Part shown: one piece after another, positions 54,101-62,384 of the stretch | Layout: every line of letters begins with the position of its first letter | How positions within the stretch are numbered: position 1 is the stretch's first letter | Source of the DNA: Pseudomonas paralcaligenes | GTDB lineage: Bacteria; Pseudomonadota; Gammaproteobacteria; Pseudomonadales; Pseudomonadaceae | NCBI RefSeq assembly: GCF_019655855.1 | Contig: NZ_BPFX01000016.1 | Span: forward strand, 84,129-148,128 | Reading direction: 5' to 3' | DNA: 64,000 nucleotides | The notes under the pieces: model-generated | The model's input: only the letters and a program-made list of their open reading frames with translations | What the model was told of the DNA's origin: nothing | Database searches by the model: none | Program-made: the position numbers and the translations under genes

Positions 54101-56354
54101 CCTGCGCGACAGTGCCGGCTTGCTGCGCTACGGCGCCGAGGCGCGCGCGCTGGGCTGCCTGTTCTGGGACCTGCGCCGGGACACCGACGGGGCCGCCCAG
54201 TGGCCGGAGCGGGCGCGCACCAGCCGCCATATCCAGCAGCTGTTCGGCGGCCGCGACGGGTTGCAGCAGTTGCAGGAGGAGATCGCCGAGGCGCTGCATG
54301 CCTTCCTCGCCGAACAGCCGCTGGGGCTGGACGAGGCGGTGGTGGGCGAGGCCGCCGAATACCTGGTGCAGGAGCTGGCCGCCGAGCGCGTCGAGTTCGT
54401 CTTCAGCAAATACGCCAGGCAGCTGCAGGAAGGTCTCAAGCTGCGCCTGCAGGGCGCGCGCATGTGGGACGACTACCAGCAGGCCCTGGAACGCCTGGAC
54501 GGTCGGCCGGCGGCGCAGTGGGCGCTGGCCGGCAACTGGCTGCGCGGCCTGTGCGCCCAGGACGAGTTCGCACCGCTGGCCGGCTACGTGGCCGAGGCGG
54601 TGGCGCTGTCGCTGCTGGGGGAGGGTTTCCCCGGCCGCGTCACCGAGGTGGACCTGCGCTTCACCGTCACCGACCTGATGGGCGAGCACCCGCGGATCCA
54701 CGAGCGTCAGTTGGTGCTGGCGGTGGACGACCTGTTCGCCCGCCTGCGCAGCCACCGCGAGGCGTTCCTGCCCGGTCTGCAGCGCTACCAGGCGTTGCGC
54801 CAGGAAGTGATCGCCCGCGAGCGCGAGGCGCTGCGCCTGTCCGAGTTCAAGGCCAGACCGCTCAGCTCCTTCGTGCGCAATAAGCTGATCAACGATGTGT
54901 ACCTGGGCTTCATCGGCGACAACCTGGCCAAGCAGATGGGCACCGCCGGGGAGAACAAGCGTACCGACCTGATGGGCCTGCTGATGCTCATCTCGCCGCC
55001 CGGCTACGGCAAGACCACCCTGATGGAGTACGTCGCCCACCGCCTGGGCCTGATCTTCATGAAGATCAACGGTCCGGCCCTGGGCCACGAGGTGCGTTCC
55101 ATCGATCCGGCCCAGGCGCCGGACGCCACCTCGCGCCAGGAGCTGGAGAAGCTCAACCTGGCGCTGGAGATGGGCAACAACGTGATGCTGTATGTCGACG
55201 ACATCCAGCACACCCACCCGGAATTCCTGCAGAAGTTCATCTCGCTGTGCGACGGCACCCGGCGCATCGAGGGCGTGTGGAAGGGCCGCACCCGGACCTA
55301 CGACATGCGCGGCAAGAAGTTCTGCGTGATCATGTCCGGCAACCCGTACACCGAGTCCGGCGATGTCTTCAAGATTCCCGACATGCTCGCCAACCGCGCC
55401 GACATCTATAACCTCGGCGACACCCTGGGCGGCATGCAGGAAGCCTTCTCCCTGTCGTACATCGAGAACGGCCTGACCTCCAACCCGGTGCTGGCGCCGC
55501 TGGCGACCCGCGACATGGCCGACGTCTACCGCTTCGTCGCCAAGGCCGAGGGCAAGCCGTTCTCCGCCAACGAGCTGAGCCATGGCTACAGCGGTGCGGA
55601 GATCAATGAGATCGTCAGCACCCTGCAGCGCCTGATGCAGGTGCGCGACGTGGTGGGCCGGGTCAACCAGCAGTACATCGCCAGCGCCGCCCAGGCCGAC
55701 CAGTACCGCAGCGAGCCGCCGTTCAAGCTGCAGGGCAGCTACCGCAACATGAACAAGATGGCCGAGAAGATCAGCGCGGTGATGAACGACGCCGAGCTGC
55801 TGCAGCTGATCGCCGACCACTACCAGGGCGAGTCGCAGCTGCTCACCACCGGTGCCGAGGAGAACCTGCTCAAGCTGGCCGAACTGCGCGGCAACATGAC
55901 GGCCGAACAGGCCGAGCGCTGGGCACAGATCAAGCGCGACTTCCTGCGCAACAAGGCCATGGGCGGCAGCGACAGCGACGTCGGCGCCCGCGTGGTGGCC
56001 CAGCTCAACGACCTGGTGGAAGGCATCCGTGCCCTGCAGCGCGAGCCGCAGAAGCAGCAGGAGATTCCCTGGGCCGAGCTGCTGGCCGGCCTGGAGCGGC
56101 TCGGCACCCTGCAGCCCCAGGTGGAAGTGGCCGTGCAGGCGCCGCCCCAGCCCGGCGTGCAGGTGCTGCTGGAGCGGGTCGCCGAGACCCTGCAGAACAG
56201 CTTCCTGCCGCTGATGAACGCCATGGACAAGAAGATCGAGATCGACCTGCGTACCCATGGCCGCATGGGCGAGATGGCCCAGCGCCTGCGCGAGCTGGGC
56301 CAGTTCCTCGGCGCGCCGCAGCCACCGACCGAGCCGGGGCCGGAGCAGGCGTGA
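51120..56354 (+). CDS. Giant AAA+ ATPase (1744 residues), annotated elsewhere as DNA repair ATPase
   Basis: The N-terminal half (about 40-470) is beta-rich with repeated acidic strands such as LVLLKVLPYREERWRYLVYNG. A long coiled-coil region spans about 540-880, and a helical linker follows. The AAA+ module lies near residues 1270-1500: Walker A SPPGYGKTT around 1290-1298, Walker B VMLYVDDIQ around 1356-1364, and sensor-1 region VIMSGNPYTESG around 1401. A coiled tail ends the protein. It lacks a signal peptide or obvious transmembrane segment. Relatives are often labelled DNA repair ATPase without direct proof. Its stop overlaps the rhomboid gene (GTGA). Confidence 0.9.
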   Translation: MSDAHTQDVLDKAVAEGGAYEVLHKRLEDQGQRLRQTAEQLNRQRLEEFGSSQMEVIGRVRIRTENNCIARDIVQVGDCLLFGYNVFIGLKKETGVADVFSLYRLVGEGDAYEAEPVPLEGTFLAAPGFVNDFNELYSYYKNTRLLQLAIRDGKLLASFQIGERITDIRVFRWSISLDGKDVRYIDNRGERDIALPAPFDFEWSRATREMVVEGRHPHLNILDTLFVETIGGDLTIKVENNTEDGLGIYREEVMDKTQSLDDAQVEFARLGSLVLLKVLPYREERWRYLVYNGLTGKVERIDAIGQACVQLPEDHGIIFPGGYYLQNGEYKTFEQSMAGMRFKRAVRSPNGEDVQYIFYHPEEGRSVLLTYNMINRQLQNPIFGHGYARLEDGRTVIFSAEGEEPTRIHPMQIWQTPFCSDEFAARQPARSGFLGKIGNAELVRGISDLYDLCREIDAPSVSVQRYSLLCQNTRRLFDTYHWLASEQLAGLAPLLREIAATAELVLDEYEKVESIRKQSAQAMVDAESRHKTLLDSLLPDSWDQAQSFVDALNGITAQRGLLLTIREYRYIDLERLDAMEAELLAAQERISAATASFLADDSALQPFVVRLQGLDEQAQKAETVAQLAEPMAALQTMAADLDMLSGLMAGLKIEDATQRTRIVESISEIYARLNQARARAEQRRKGLGSSETVAQFGAQFKLFSQGITNALGQAQDPERCDEQLARLLVQLEELESQFGDQEQFLGDIMAKREELLETFEAHKQALLDERQRKAQGVLDAARRILDSLGRRTARFTQAEELNAFFAADPLILKLREMTERLRELKDSVKADDIEARLKGARDQAVRALRDKSELFEAGGNVIKLGPRHRFSVNTQELDLTLLPRGDQLYLHLTGTDFLEPLENPELEALKPFWQVALESESEQLYRAEYLAGEVLAAADEGREGLSLERLKPLLAQPDELARLIRDFAAPRYKEGYEKGIHDHDAAVILAQLLPLRDSAGLLRYGAEARALGCLFWDLRRDTDGAAQWPERARTSRHIQQLFGGRDGLQQLQEEIAEALHAFLAEQPLGLDEAVVGEAAEYLVQELAAERVEFVFSKYARQLQEGLKLRLQGARMWDDYQQALERLDGRPAAQWALAGNWLRGLCAQDEFAPLAGYVAEAVALSLLGEGFPGRVTEVDLRFTVTDLMGEHPRIHERQLVLAVDDLFARLRSHREAFLPGLQRYQALRQEVIAREREALRLSEFKARPLSSFVRNKLINDVYLGFIGDNLAKQMGTAGENKRTDLMGLLMLISPPGYGKTTLMEYVAHRLGLIFMKINGPALGHEVRSIDPAQAPDATSRQELEKLNLALEMGNNVMLYVDDIQHTHPEFLQKFISLCDGTRRIEGVWKGRTRTYDMRGKKFCVIMSGNPYTESGDVFKIPDMLANRADIYNLGDTLGGMQEAFSLSYIENGLTSNPVLAPLATRDMADVYRFVAKAEGKPFSANELSHGYSGAEINEIVSTLQRLMQVRDVVGRVNQQYIASAAQADQYRSEPPFKLQGSYRNMNKMAEKISAVMNDAELLQLIADHYQGESQLLTTGAEENLLKLAELRGNMTAEQAERWAQIKRDFLRNKAMGGSDSDVGARVVAQLNDLVEGIRALQREPQKQQEIPWAELLAGLERLGTLQPQVEVAVQAPPQPGVQVLLERVAETLQNSFLPLMNAMDKKIEIDLRTHGRMGEMAQRLRELGQFLGAPQPPTEPGPEQA

Positions 56355-56902
56355 CGGCCTGGCTGGCGCCCCGCCTGCGGCTGCTGATCGGCATCGCCGC
56401 GGCGCTGCTGGCGCTGCAACTGGTCAACGGCCTGAGCGGCCACGCCCTCAACGCCTGGGGCGTGCTGCCACGGCGGGTCGACGGCCTGCCCGGCATCCTC
56501 CTGGCGCCCTGGCTGCACGCCGGCTGGTGGCACCTGCTGAACAACCTGCCGGGCCTGATGCTGCTGGGCTGGCTGGCGCTGCTCGGCTCGCTGCGCCAGT
56601 TCCTCGCCGCCAGTGCCTTCATCATCGTCGGCAGCGGGGCGCTGGTCTGGCTGTTCGCCCGGCCGGGGCTGCACCTGGGCGCCAGCGGCTGGGTGTTCGG
56701 CCTGTGGGGCCTGCTGCTGGCGCGGGCCTGGTTCGAGCGCAGCCTGGCCAGCCTGCTGATCGCCCTGCTGGTGCTGCTCTACTATGGCGGCTGGTGGCTC
56801 GGCCTGCTGCCGAGCCGGGACATTTCCTTCGAATACCACCTGTTCGGTGCCCTGTGCGGCGTGCTGTTCGCCGCCCTGACTCGGCGCCGGCGCCCGACCT
56901 GA
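56351..56902 (+). CDS. Rhomboid-family intramembrane serine protease
   Basis: The 183-residue membrane protein has six helices. The early HAGWWHLLNN motif is the conserved H-x4-H-x3-N. The catalytic serine is in LGASGWVFG, and the partner histidine is in SFEYHLFGALCG of the last helix, so it appears active. It starts at a GTG overlapping the ATPase stop, which indicates co-translation. A substrate in the same operon, such as the YqiJ-like protein or flotillin, is only a guess. Confidence 0.92.
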   Translation: MTAWLAPRLRLLIGIAAALLALQLVNGLSGHALNAWGVLPRRVDGLPGILLAPWLHAGWWHLLNNLPGLMLLGWLALLGSLRQFLAASAFIIVGSGALVWLFARPGLHLGASGWVFGLWGLLLARAWFERSLASLLIALLVLLYYGGWWLGLLPSRDISFEYHLFGALCGVLFAALTRRRRPT

Positions 56903-56912
56903 GGATGTGGAC

Positions 56913-57602
56913 ATGGACTTCGCCCGTCTCGACCAGCAACTGCGCGACAGCCTGGTCGACCTCAAGCTGAGCAACGAGGAACGCGACGAGCTGCGCCAGC
57001 TCGGCACCGACCTGGGCCCGGACCAGGTGCGCTACCTGCGTAACCGTGCCTTCGACCTGGTGCGCGACCTGGCGCTGACCGATCCCGCCAACGTGTTGCC
57101 GGCGCTGAAGTGGCTGGAGCAGGTGGTGCGTACTCTCGACCTGGCCGCCACGCCACCGCGCCCGGCGGTCGCCAGCGCCCACTTCAGCCCCGGCGAGGAC
57201 TGCCTGCGCAAGATCCGCGAGCTGTGCCGCCAGGCGCGCGAGTCGGTGGACATCTGCGTCTACACCATCTCCGACGACCGCCTCAGCGACGAGATCGCCG
57301 CCTGCCACCGCCGGGGCGTGGCGGTGCGGGTGATCAGCGACGACGAGAAGCAGCACGACGAAGGCAGCGACGTCCTGCGTCTGATCGCCCAGGGTGTGCC
57401 GCTGCGCATCGACCACAGCCCGTTCCACATGCACCACAAGTTCGCCCTGTTCGACCGGCGCATCCTGCTCAACGGCAGCTTCAACTGGACCCGCAGCGCC
57501 AGCACCAGCAACGAGGAGAACCTGCTGGTGATCGACCATCCGCAGCTGGTGGCCGCCTATGCGCGGGTGTTCGAGTCGCTCTGGACGCGCTACGCCCGCT
57601 GA
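56913..57602 (+). CDS. Single-HKD phospholipase-D-like protein
   Basis: The 229-residue protein has an N-terminal helical region (1-80) and a C-terminal PLD domain with the catalytic HHKFALFD (HxKx4D) and GSFNWTRSASTSNEEN signatures. Proteins with one HKD motif act as dimers on phosphodiester bonds of nucleic acids or phospholipids (the Nuc/Zucchini/cardiolipin-hydrolase type). The ATG at 56913 has GAGG 8 bases upstream and is preferred to a GTG at 56907. It ends the block. Confidence 0.92.
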   Translation: MDFARLDQQLRDSLVDLKLSNEERDELRQLGTDLGPDQVRYLRNRAFDLVRDLALTDPANVLPALKWLEQVVRTLDLAATPPRPAVASAHFSPGEDCLRKIRELCRQARESVDICVYTISDDRLSDEIAACHRRGVAVRVISDDEKQHDEGSDVLRLIAQGVPLRIDHSPFHMHHKFALFDRRILLNGSFNWTRSASTSNEENLLVIDHPQLVAAYARVFESLWTRYAR

Positions 57603-57735
57603 TAGCCAGTTGATTGCTTCCTCTGGCTTCGCCGAACGGCGCCACGTAAAGTGGCGGGAATTTTGACCGTTCGTGTAGTTATCGCTTCATGCCTCTAGTG
57701 CCAGAGCGTCGTTCGCGGGTGAGCGGAGGCGCATC

Positions 57736-58881
57736 ATGCAGCTGAACCTCGCCACCCTGGTGATGCTGGACATCTACGTACTCCTGCTGGTCAGCGTGCT
57801 GATGCTGCACGCCTGGACCCGTGGGCGCGACCGCACGCTGGGCTACCTGGCGGCGGCACTGGTGATCGGCGCCCTCGGGGCGCTGGTCGGCACCCTGCGC
57901 GGGGTGGGCATCGACTGGGTGCCCATCGTCTTCAGCAACCTGCTGGTGCTGTTCAGCGCGGCCCTGGCCTGGACCGCCCTGCGGGTGTTCACCGGGCGCC
58001 CGCCCTGTCGCTGGGGCATGCTGGCCGGCGGCGCGGTGTGGCTGCTGCTGTGCCTGGTGCCGGCCTTCCACCAGGCGCTGTCGCTGCGCATCACGCTCAG
58101 CTCGCTGCTGATGGCCGCCTATGCCGTCCTCGGCGCCTGGGAGCTGTGGCGCAGCCGGCTGCAACTGGAGGTGGACTACCGGCCGACCCTGGCCCTGGTG
58201 CTGCTCCACGCCGGCTTCTATATCGTGCGCGCCTTTCTTGACCGGGACATGCCGTTCGACCCCGAGGGGCAGAGCACCACCTTCTTCTCCCTGGTCGTGC
58301 TGGAGACCTTGCTGTACGCCATCGGCCTGGCCTTCGTCACCCTGTCGATGGTCAAGGAACGCGCCGAATTGCTGTACAAGAGCGCGGCGCTACGCGACCC
58401 GCTGACCGGCATCGGCAACCGCCGTGCTTTCGTCGACGCGGCCGGCCGGCTGCTCGCCGACTGCGCGCACCTGCGCCGGCCGGCGGTGCTGCTGCTGTGC
58501 GACCTCGACCACTTCAAGAAGGTCAACGACAGCTTCGGCCACGCAGCCGGCGACCAGGCCCTGGCCGACTTCGGCCAGATCCTGATGGACCGCTCCCGCC
58601 AGCACGACATCTGCGCGCGGATCGGCGGCGAGGAATTCGTCTGCCTGCTGGCGGGGGCCGACGCCTCCGCGGCGCTGTCACTGGCCGAGCGGATTCGCAG
58701 CGAGTTCGCTTCTCTACCGTTCGTCGCCGCGGGCCAGCTGAGCGTCAGCATCGGCATCGCCGAGGCGGCACAGGCCGGCTACCAGCTCGACCGCCTGCTG
58801 TCGCTGGCGGACGAGGCGCTCTACGCCGCCAAGGCAGCCGGGCGCAACCGGGTGGAGCTGTACCGGGCAGAGCCCCGGTGA
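57736..58881 (+). CDS. Membrane-bound diguanylate cyclase (GGDEF)
   Basis: The 381-residue protein has about six transmembrane helices in residues 1-200 and a C-terminal GGDEF domain, with the active-site motif GGEEF near 294-298 and a product-inhibition I-site RQHD five residues before it. It makes cyclic di-GMP and is expected to be subject to feedback inhibition. The membrane domain is of the MASE-like sensor type. It appears monocistronic and is followed by a REP palindrome. Confidence 0.93.
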   Translation: MQLNLATLVMLDIYVLLLVSVLMLHAWTRGRDRTLGYLAAALVIGALGALVGTLRGVGIDWVPIVFSNLLVLFSAALAWTALRVFTGRPPCRWGMLAGGAVWLLLCLVPAFHQALSLRITLSSLLMAAYAVLGAWELWRSRLQLEVDYRPTLALVLLHAGFYIVRAFLDRDMPFDPEGQSTTFFSLVVLETLLYAIGLAFVTLSMVKERAELLYKSAALRDPLTGIGNRRAFVDAAGRLLADCAHLRRPAVLLLCDLDHFKKVNDSFGHAAGDQALADFGQILMDRSRQHDICARIGGEEFVCLLAGADASAALSLAERIRSEFASLPFVAAGQLSVSIGIAEAAQAGYQLDRLLSLADEALYAAKAAGRNRVELYRAEPR

Positions 58882-58920
58882 GAGCCTGCCCGGAATCTGT
58901 CGCGCCCCGCTGAAATCCCC

Positions 58921-58985
58921 TGTGGGAGCGGCCTCGGCCGCGAAGCCTGCGCCGTTTCGCCCACTGCGCGGCCGAAGGGGAGCGG
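58921..58985. repeat. REP palindrome
   Basis: TGTGGGAGCGGCCTCGGCCG and a partly complementary arm near 58965-58985 form a REP-type palindrome downstream of the diguanylate cyclase gene. Confidence 0.65.
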
Positions 58986-59071
58986 ATGTTTCCTCGCCCA
59001 AGAGATCGTGAACAGGCTACGGGGCGAATCGGGTAGACTTGCCGCCTTTTCGAGCCGCCGGAAGCCTGCCC

Positions 59072-59611
59072 ATGGCCCTGCAAGCCACGCCCTACAAAGT
59101 CGAACTCAACCTCACCGACCTCGACCGCAACGTCTACGAGAACCTGCGCTTCACCGTCGCCAGGCATCCCTCGGAGACCGAGGAGCGCCTGGCCGTGCGG
59201 CTGATCGCCTACGCCCTGTGGTACCACGAGCAGCTGGCCTTCGGTCGCGGCCTGTCCGACGTCGACGAGCCGGCGCTGTGGGAGAAGAGCCTGGACGACC
59301 GCGTGCTGCACTGGATCGAGGTCGGCCAGCCGGACGCCGAGCGCATCACCTGGTGCTCCCGGCGCACCGAGAAGTTCAGCCTGATGGCCTACGGCAACCT
59401 GCGGGTATGGCAGAGCAAGGTGCTCGACGGCGTGCGCGGCCTGAAGAACATCAACGTGGTCGGCGTGGACCAGGAGGCCTTGGAAAACCTGGCCCGCGAC
59501 CTGCCGCGCTCGCTCAGCTGGAGCGTGATGATCAGCGACGGCCTGCTGTACGTCACCGACGAGCGCGGCCAGCACGAGATTCCCCTGGAGTGGCTGGCCG
59601 GCGAGCGCTGA
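59072..59611 (+). CDS. yaeQ: YaeQ family protein
   Basis: The 179-residue protein is a full YaeQ domain of the PD-(D/E)XK-like fold family, with KVELNLTDLDRNVYENLRFT at the start and the conserved HYxQLAFGRGL-like region. E. coli YaeQ is linked to RNA polymerase function, but its activity is not settled. The start at 59072 is chosen by family length. It is followed by a repeat and then recJ, as in P. aeruginosa. Confidence 0.92.
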   Translation: MALQATPYKVELNLTDLDRNVYENLRFTVARHPSETEERLAVRLIAYALWYHEQLAFGRGLSDVDEPALWEKSLDDRVLHWIEVGQPDAERITWCSRRTEKFSLMAYGNLRVWQSKVLDGVRGLKNINVVGVDQEALENLARDLPRSLSWSVMISDGLLYVTDERGQHEIPLEWLAGER

Positions 59612-59616
59612 GTCCT

Positions 59617-59720
59617 CCCCTCTCCCCCTGGAAGAGGGGCCGGGGGTGAGGGGCCACCCGGCAGCTCCGAGCCGCCCGCAATACCCTCACCCCAACCCTC
59701 TCCCAAGGGGAGAGGGGGTG
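59617..59720. repeat. Intergenic composite palindrome (CCCTCTCCC type)
   Basis: CCCCTCTCCCCCTGGAAGAG...GTGAGGG on one side and CCCTCACCCCAACCCTCTCC...GGGGAGAGG on the other form nested inverted repeats between yaeQ and recJ, another family common in pseudomonads. Confidence 0.65.
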
Positions 59721-59749
59721 GTCCTACGAATCAACAGGCTTCTTCTTTC

Positions 59750-61465
59750 ATGCGTATCGATCTCCGCCCGCTCCCCGACACCCTGCCTGACCTGGGCAAC
59801 CTGCCGCCCCTGCTGACCCGTCTCTACGCGGCCCGCGGCGTGCGCTCCGCCGAGGAGCTGGACAAGGGCCTGGCGCGGCTGATCCCGTACCAGCGGCTGA
59901 AGGGCATCGAGGCGGCGGTGGAGCTGCTGGTGCAGGCCCTGGAGCGGCGCGAGCGCATCCTCTTCGTCGGCGACTTCGACGCCGACGGCGCCACCGCCAG
60001 CTCGGTGGGCGTGCTCGGCATGCGCATGCTCGGCGCGGCCCACGTCGACTACCTGGTGCCGAACCGTTTCGAGTACGGCTACGGCCTGACCCCGGAAATC
60101 GTTGCCGTGGCCCTGGAGCGCCGGCCCGACCTGCTGGTGACGGTGGACAACGGCATCTCCAGCGTCGACGGCGTGGCCGCGGCCAAGGCCGCCGGGCTGC
60201 GGGTGCTGGTCACCGACCACCACTTGCCGGGGCCGGAACTGCCGGCGGCCGACGCCATCGTCAACCCCAACCAGCCGGGCTGCGACTTCCCCAGCAAGTC
60301 GCTGGCCGGGGTCGGGGTGATCTTCTATGTGCTGCTGGCCCTGCGCGCGCGGCTGCGCGAGGTCGACTGGTTCGCCCGTGCGGGCATCGCCGAGCCCAAC
60401 CTGGGCGAGCTGCTCGACCTGGTCGCCCTGGGCAGCGTGGCCGACGTGGTGCCGCTGGACGCCAACAACCGCATCCTGGTCCACCAGGGCCTGGCGCGCA
60501 TCCGCGCCGGCCGGGCCAGGCCGGGGCTGCGGGCGATTCTGGAAGTGGCCGGGCGCCAGCATGGGCGGATCAGCTCCACCGACCTCGGCTTCATCCTCGG
60601 CCCGCGGCTGAACGCGGCGGGGCGCCTGGACGACATGAGCCTGGGCATCGAGTGCCTGCTGTGCGAGGACGAGGCCCTGGTACGCGACATGGCCCAGCAG
60701 CTGGACGACCTGAACAAGGACCGCAAGGCCATCGAGCAGGGCATGCAGCGCGAGGCCCTGGCCCAGCTCCGCGACCTGCCGGTGGAGAGCCTGCCGTTCG
60801 GCCTCTGCCTGTTCGAGCCGGACTGGCACCAGGGGGTGATCGGTATCCTCGCCTCGCGCCTGAAGGAGCGCTACCACCGCCCGGCCATCGCCTTCGCCGA
60901 CGCCGGCGACGGCCTGCTCAAGGGCTCGGCGCGCTCGGTGCCCGGCCTGCACATCCGCGACGCGCTGGACGCCGTGGCGGCGCGCCACCCCGGGCTGATC
61001 AGCAAGTTCGGCGGCCACGCCATGGCCGCCGGCCTGTCGCTGCCCCAGGGCCACTACGGCGCCTTCGCCAGCGCCTTCGACGCGGAAGTGCGCCGCCAGC
61101 TGACCGAGGACGACCTCACCGGCCGCCTGCTGTCCGACGGCCAGCTGGGCATCGAGGAATTCCACCTGGAGCTGGCCAAGGCCCTGCGCCATGCCGGCCC
61201 CTGGGGCCAGCACTTCCCCGAGCCGCTGTTCCACGGCGTGTTCCAGATCGTCACCCAGAGGGTGGTGGGCGAGAAGCACCTCAAGCTGGTGGTGAAGACC
61301 GAATGCGGCGGCCAGACCCTGGACGGCATCGCCTTCAACATCGACCGCGAGGTATGGCCCAACCCCAACGTGCGCTGGGTGGAGCTGGCCTACAAGCTGG
61401 ACGTCAACGAGTACCAGGGACGCGAGAGCGTCCAGCTGATGGTGGCGCACCTGGCGCCACGCTAG
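59750..61465 (+). CDS. recJ: Single-stranded-DNA-specific exonuclease RecJ
   Basis: RecJ degrades single-stranded DNA 5' to 3' in recombination and repair. The 571 residues hold the phosphoesterase motifs FVGDFDADGATAS (motif I), TVDNG, and the DHH motif TDHHLPGPEL, with the DHHA1 signature GGHAMAAGL near 423-431 and a C-terminal OB fold. Length is the family norm. It converges with the lapG-like gene, sharing 4 bases. Confidence 0.97.
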   Translation: MRIDLRPLPDTLPDLGNLPPLLTRLYAARGVRSAEELDKGLARLIPYQRLKGIEAAVELLVQALERRERILFVGDFDADGATASSVGVLGMRMLGAAHVDYLVPNRFEYGYGLTPEIVAVALERRPDLLVTVDNGISSVDGVAAAKAAGLRVLVTDHHLPGPELPAADAIVNPNQPGCDFPSKSLAGVGVIFYVLLALRARLREVDWFARAGIAEPNLGELLDLVALGSVADVVPLDANNRILVHQGLARIRAGRARPGLRAILEVAGRQHGRISSTDLGFILGPRLNAAGRLDDMSLGIECLLCEDEALVRDMAQQLDDLNKDRKAIEQGMQREALAQLRDLPVESLPFGLCLFEPDWHQGVIGILASRLKERYHRPAIAFADAGDGLLKGSARSVPGLHIRDALDAVAARHPGLISKFGGHAMAAGLSLPQGHYGAFASAFDAEVRRQLTEDDLTGRLLSDGQLGIEEFHLELAKALRHAGPWGQHFPEPLFHGVFQIVTQRVVGEKHLKLVVKTECGGQTLDGIAFNIDREVWPNPNVRWVELAYKLDVNEYQGRESVQLMVAHLAPR

Positions 61466-62121
61466 ATCGCCAGATCGGCGGGCGCGCCGGCCTCGGCCAG
61501 CGTCCTCGCGTTGACGTCCTGCCAGCGCGACAGCAATTGGGGCGGCTGCTTCGATCTGCGTTGCGGCGCGCTGCCGAGGAAGATGCCATGGTTGTTGAAG
61601 GCATACACCGGCAGCAGATCGACGCGCTGGCCGGCAGGCAGGATCTGCGCGCGCAGGTTGTCGAGGATCAGCGGCTCGGCGCGCTCGTTGTCGTAGTAGG
61701 CCAGCACCATGTGGGCGCGCTGTTGTTCCAGCGACTTGACGAAGGTCAGGCGCAGGCGCTCGCTGGGCACGCCCAGGCGGACCAGGCCGAAGTACTTGGC
61801 GATGGCGATGTCCTCGCAGTCGCCACGCCCGCGACCCAGGGTCTCCTGCGGGGTGGCCCAATAGTCGGCCTGGCCCCAGATGTCCTGGTCCTCCCCGTGC
61901 TGCACGCTGCGATTGACGAAGCGGTTGACCCGCTCCAGCAGGGCGCGCTCGTCGTCGCCGCCCTGTTCCAGCAACTGCTGCCAGGCCTGCAGGCGGCCGG
62001 CGGCGAGGGCGTCCGCCAGCGCGTCGGCGGCGTCGGCGGGCGTGCCGCACAGGGCGAGCGCGAACCCCAGCAGGCCGAGCAAGCGGCGACGCGGGGACGG
62101 GCGGGGCGGGACGTGGGACAT
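61462..62121 (-). CDS. lapG: LapG-like periplasmic cysteine protease
   Basis: The 219-residue transglutaminase-like protease has an N-terminal signal (about 1-30, cleavage near ADAA) and a Cys-His-Asp triad at C102 (GRGDCEDIAIAKY), H137 (QQRAHMVLAYY) and D154 (LILDNLRAQI). The DCE sequence around the cysteine equals the calcium-binding pattern of LapG in P. fluorescens, where LapG releases surface adhesin LapA under control of LapD. LapD is not adjacent here. It is convergent with recJ. Confidence 0.9.
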   Translation of the reverse strand: MSHVPPRPSPRRRLLGLLGFALALCGTPADAADALADALAAGRLQAWQQLLEQGGDDERALLERVNRFVNRSVQHGEDQDIWGQADYWATPQETLGRGRGDCEDIAIAKYFGLVRLGVPSERLRLTFVKSLEQQRAHMVLAYYDNERAEPLILDNLRAQILPAGQRVDLLPVYAFNNHGIFLGSAPQRRSKQPPQLLSRWQDVNARTLAEAGAPADLAI

Positions 62122-62384
62122 GGGCGGCGGCTCCGGCCGCCGGGGTGGCGGTGTCCGGGCGATCCTGAAAGATCGTCGCCGCCACGGATGTGACCCGTCC
62201 CACCGTTTAGGGCGATGGCGGGCCGCCGGCGTGCGGATTCCCGAACTGGATCACGCTCCGCCGGAGGCGCCCGGCCGGTTGCGCGCGGCAATATCTGGAA
62301 GCACTGCGCCGCGAGCCGGGCGGCGATGCCGGCGATTAGAATCGACCGACCTCATGGAACGGCTACCCCTGAAGGAGGGCCCAG

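Noticed and set aside
50814..56258. 1814-codon open frame on the minus strand opposite the giant ATPase
   Set aside because: It is a mirror of the high-GC coding strand: low-complexity residues, no domain, no ribosome binding site. The plus-strand gene is supported by motifs and codon use.
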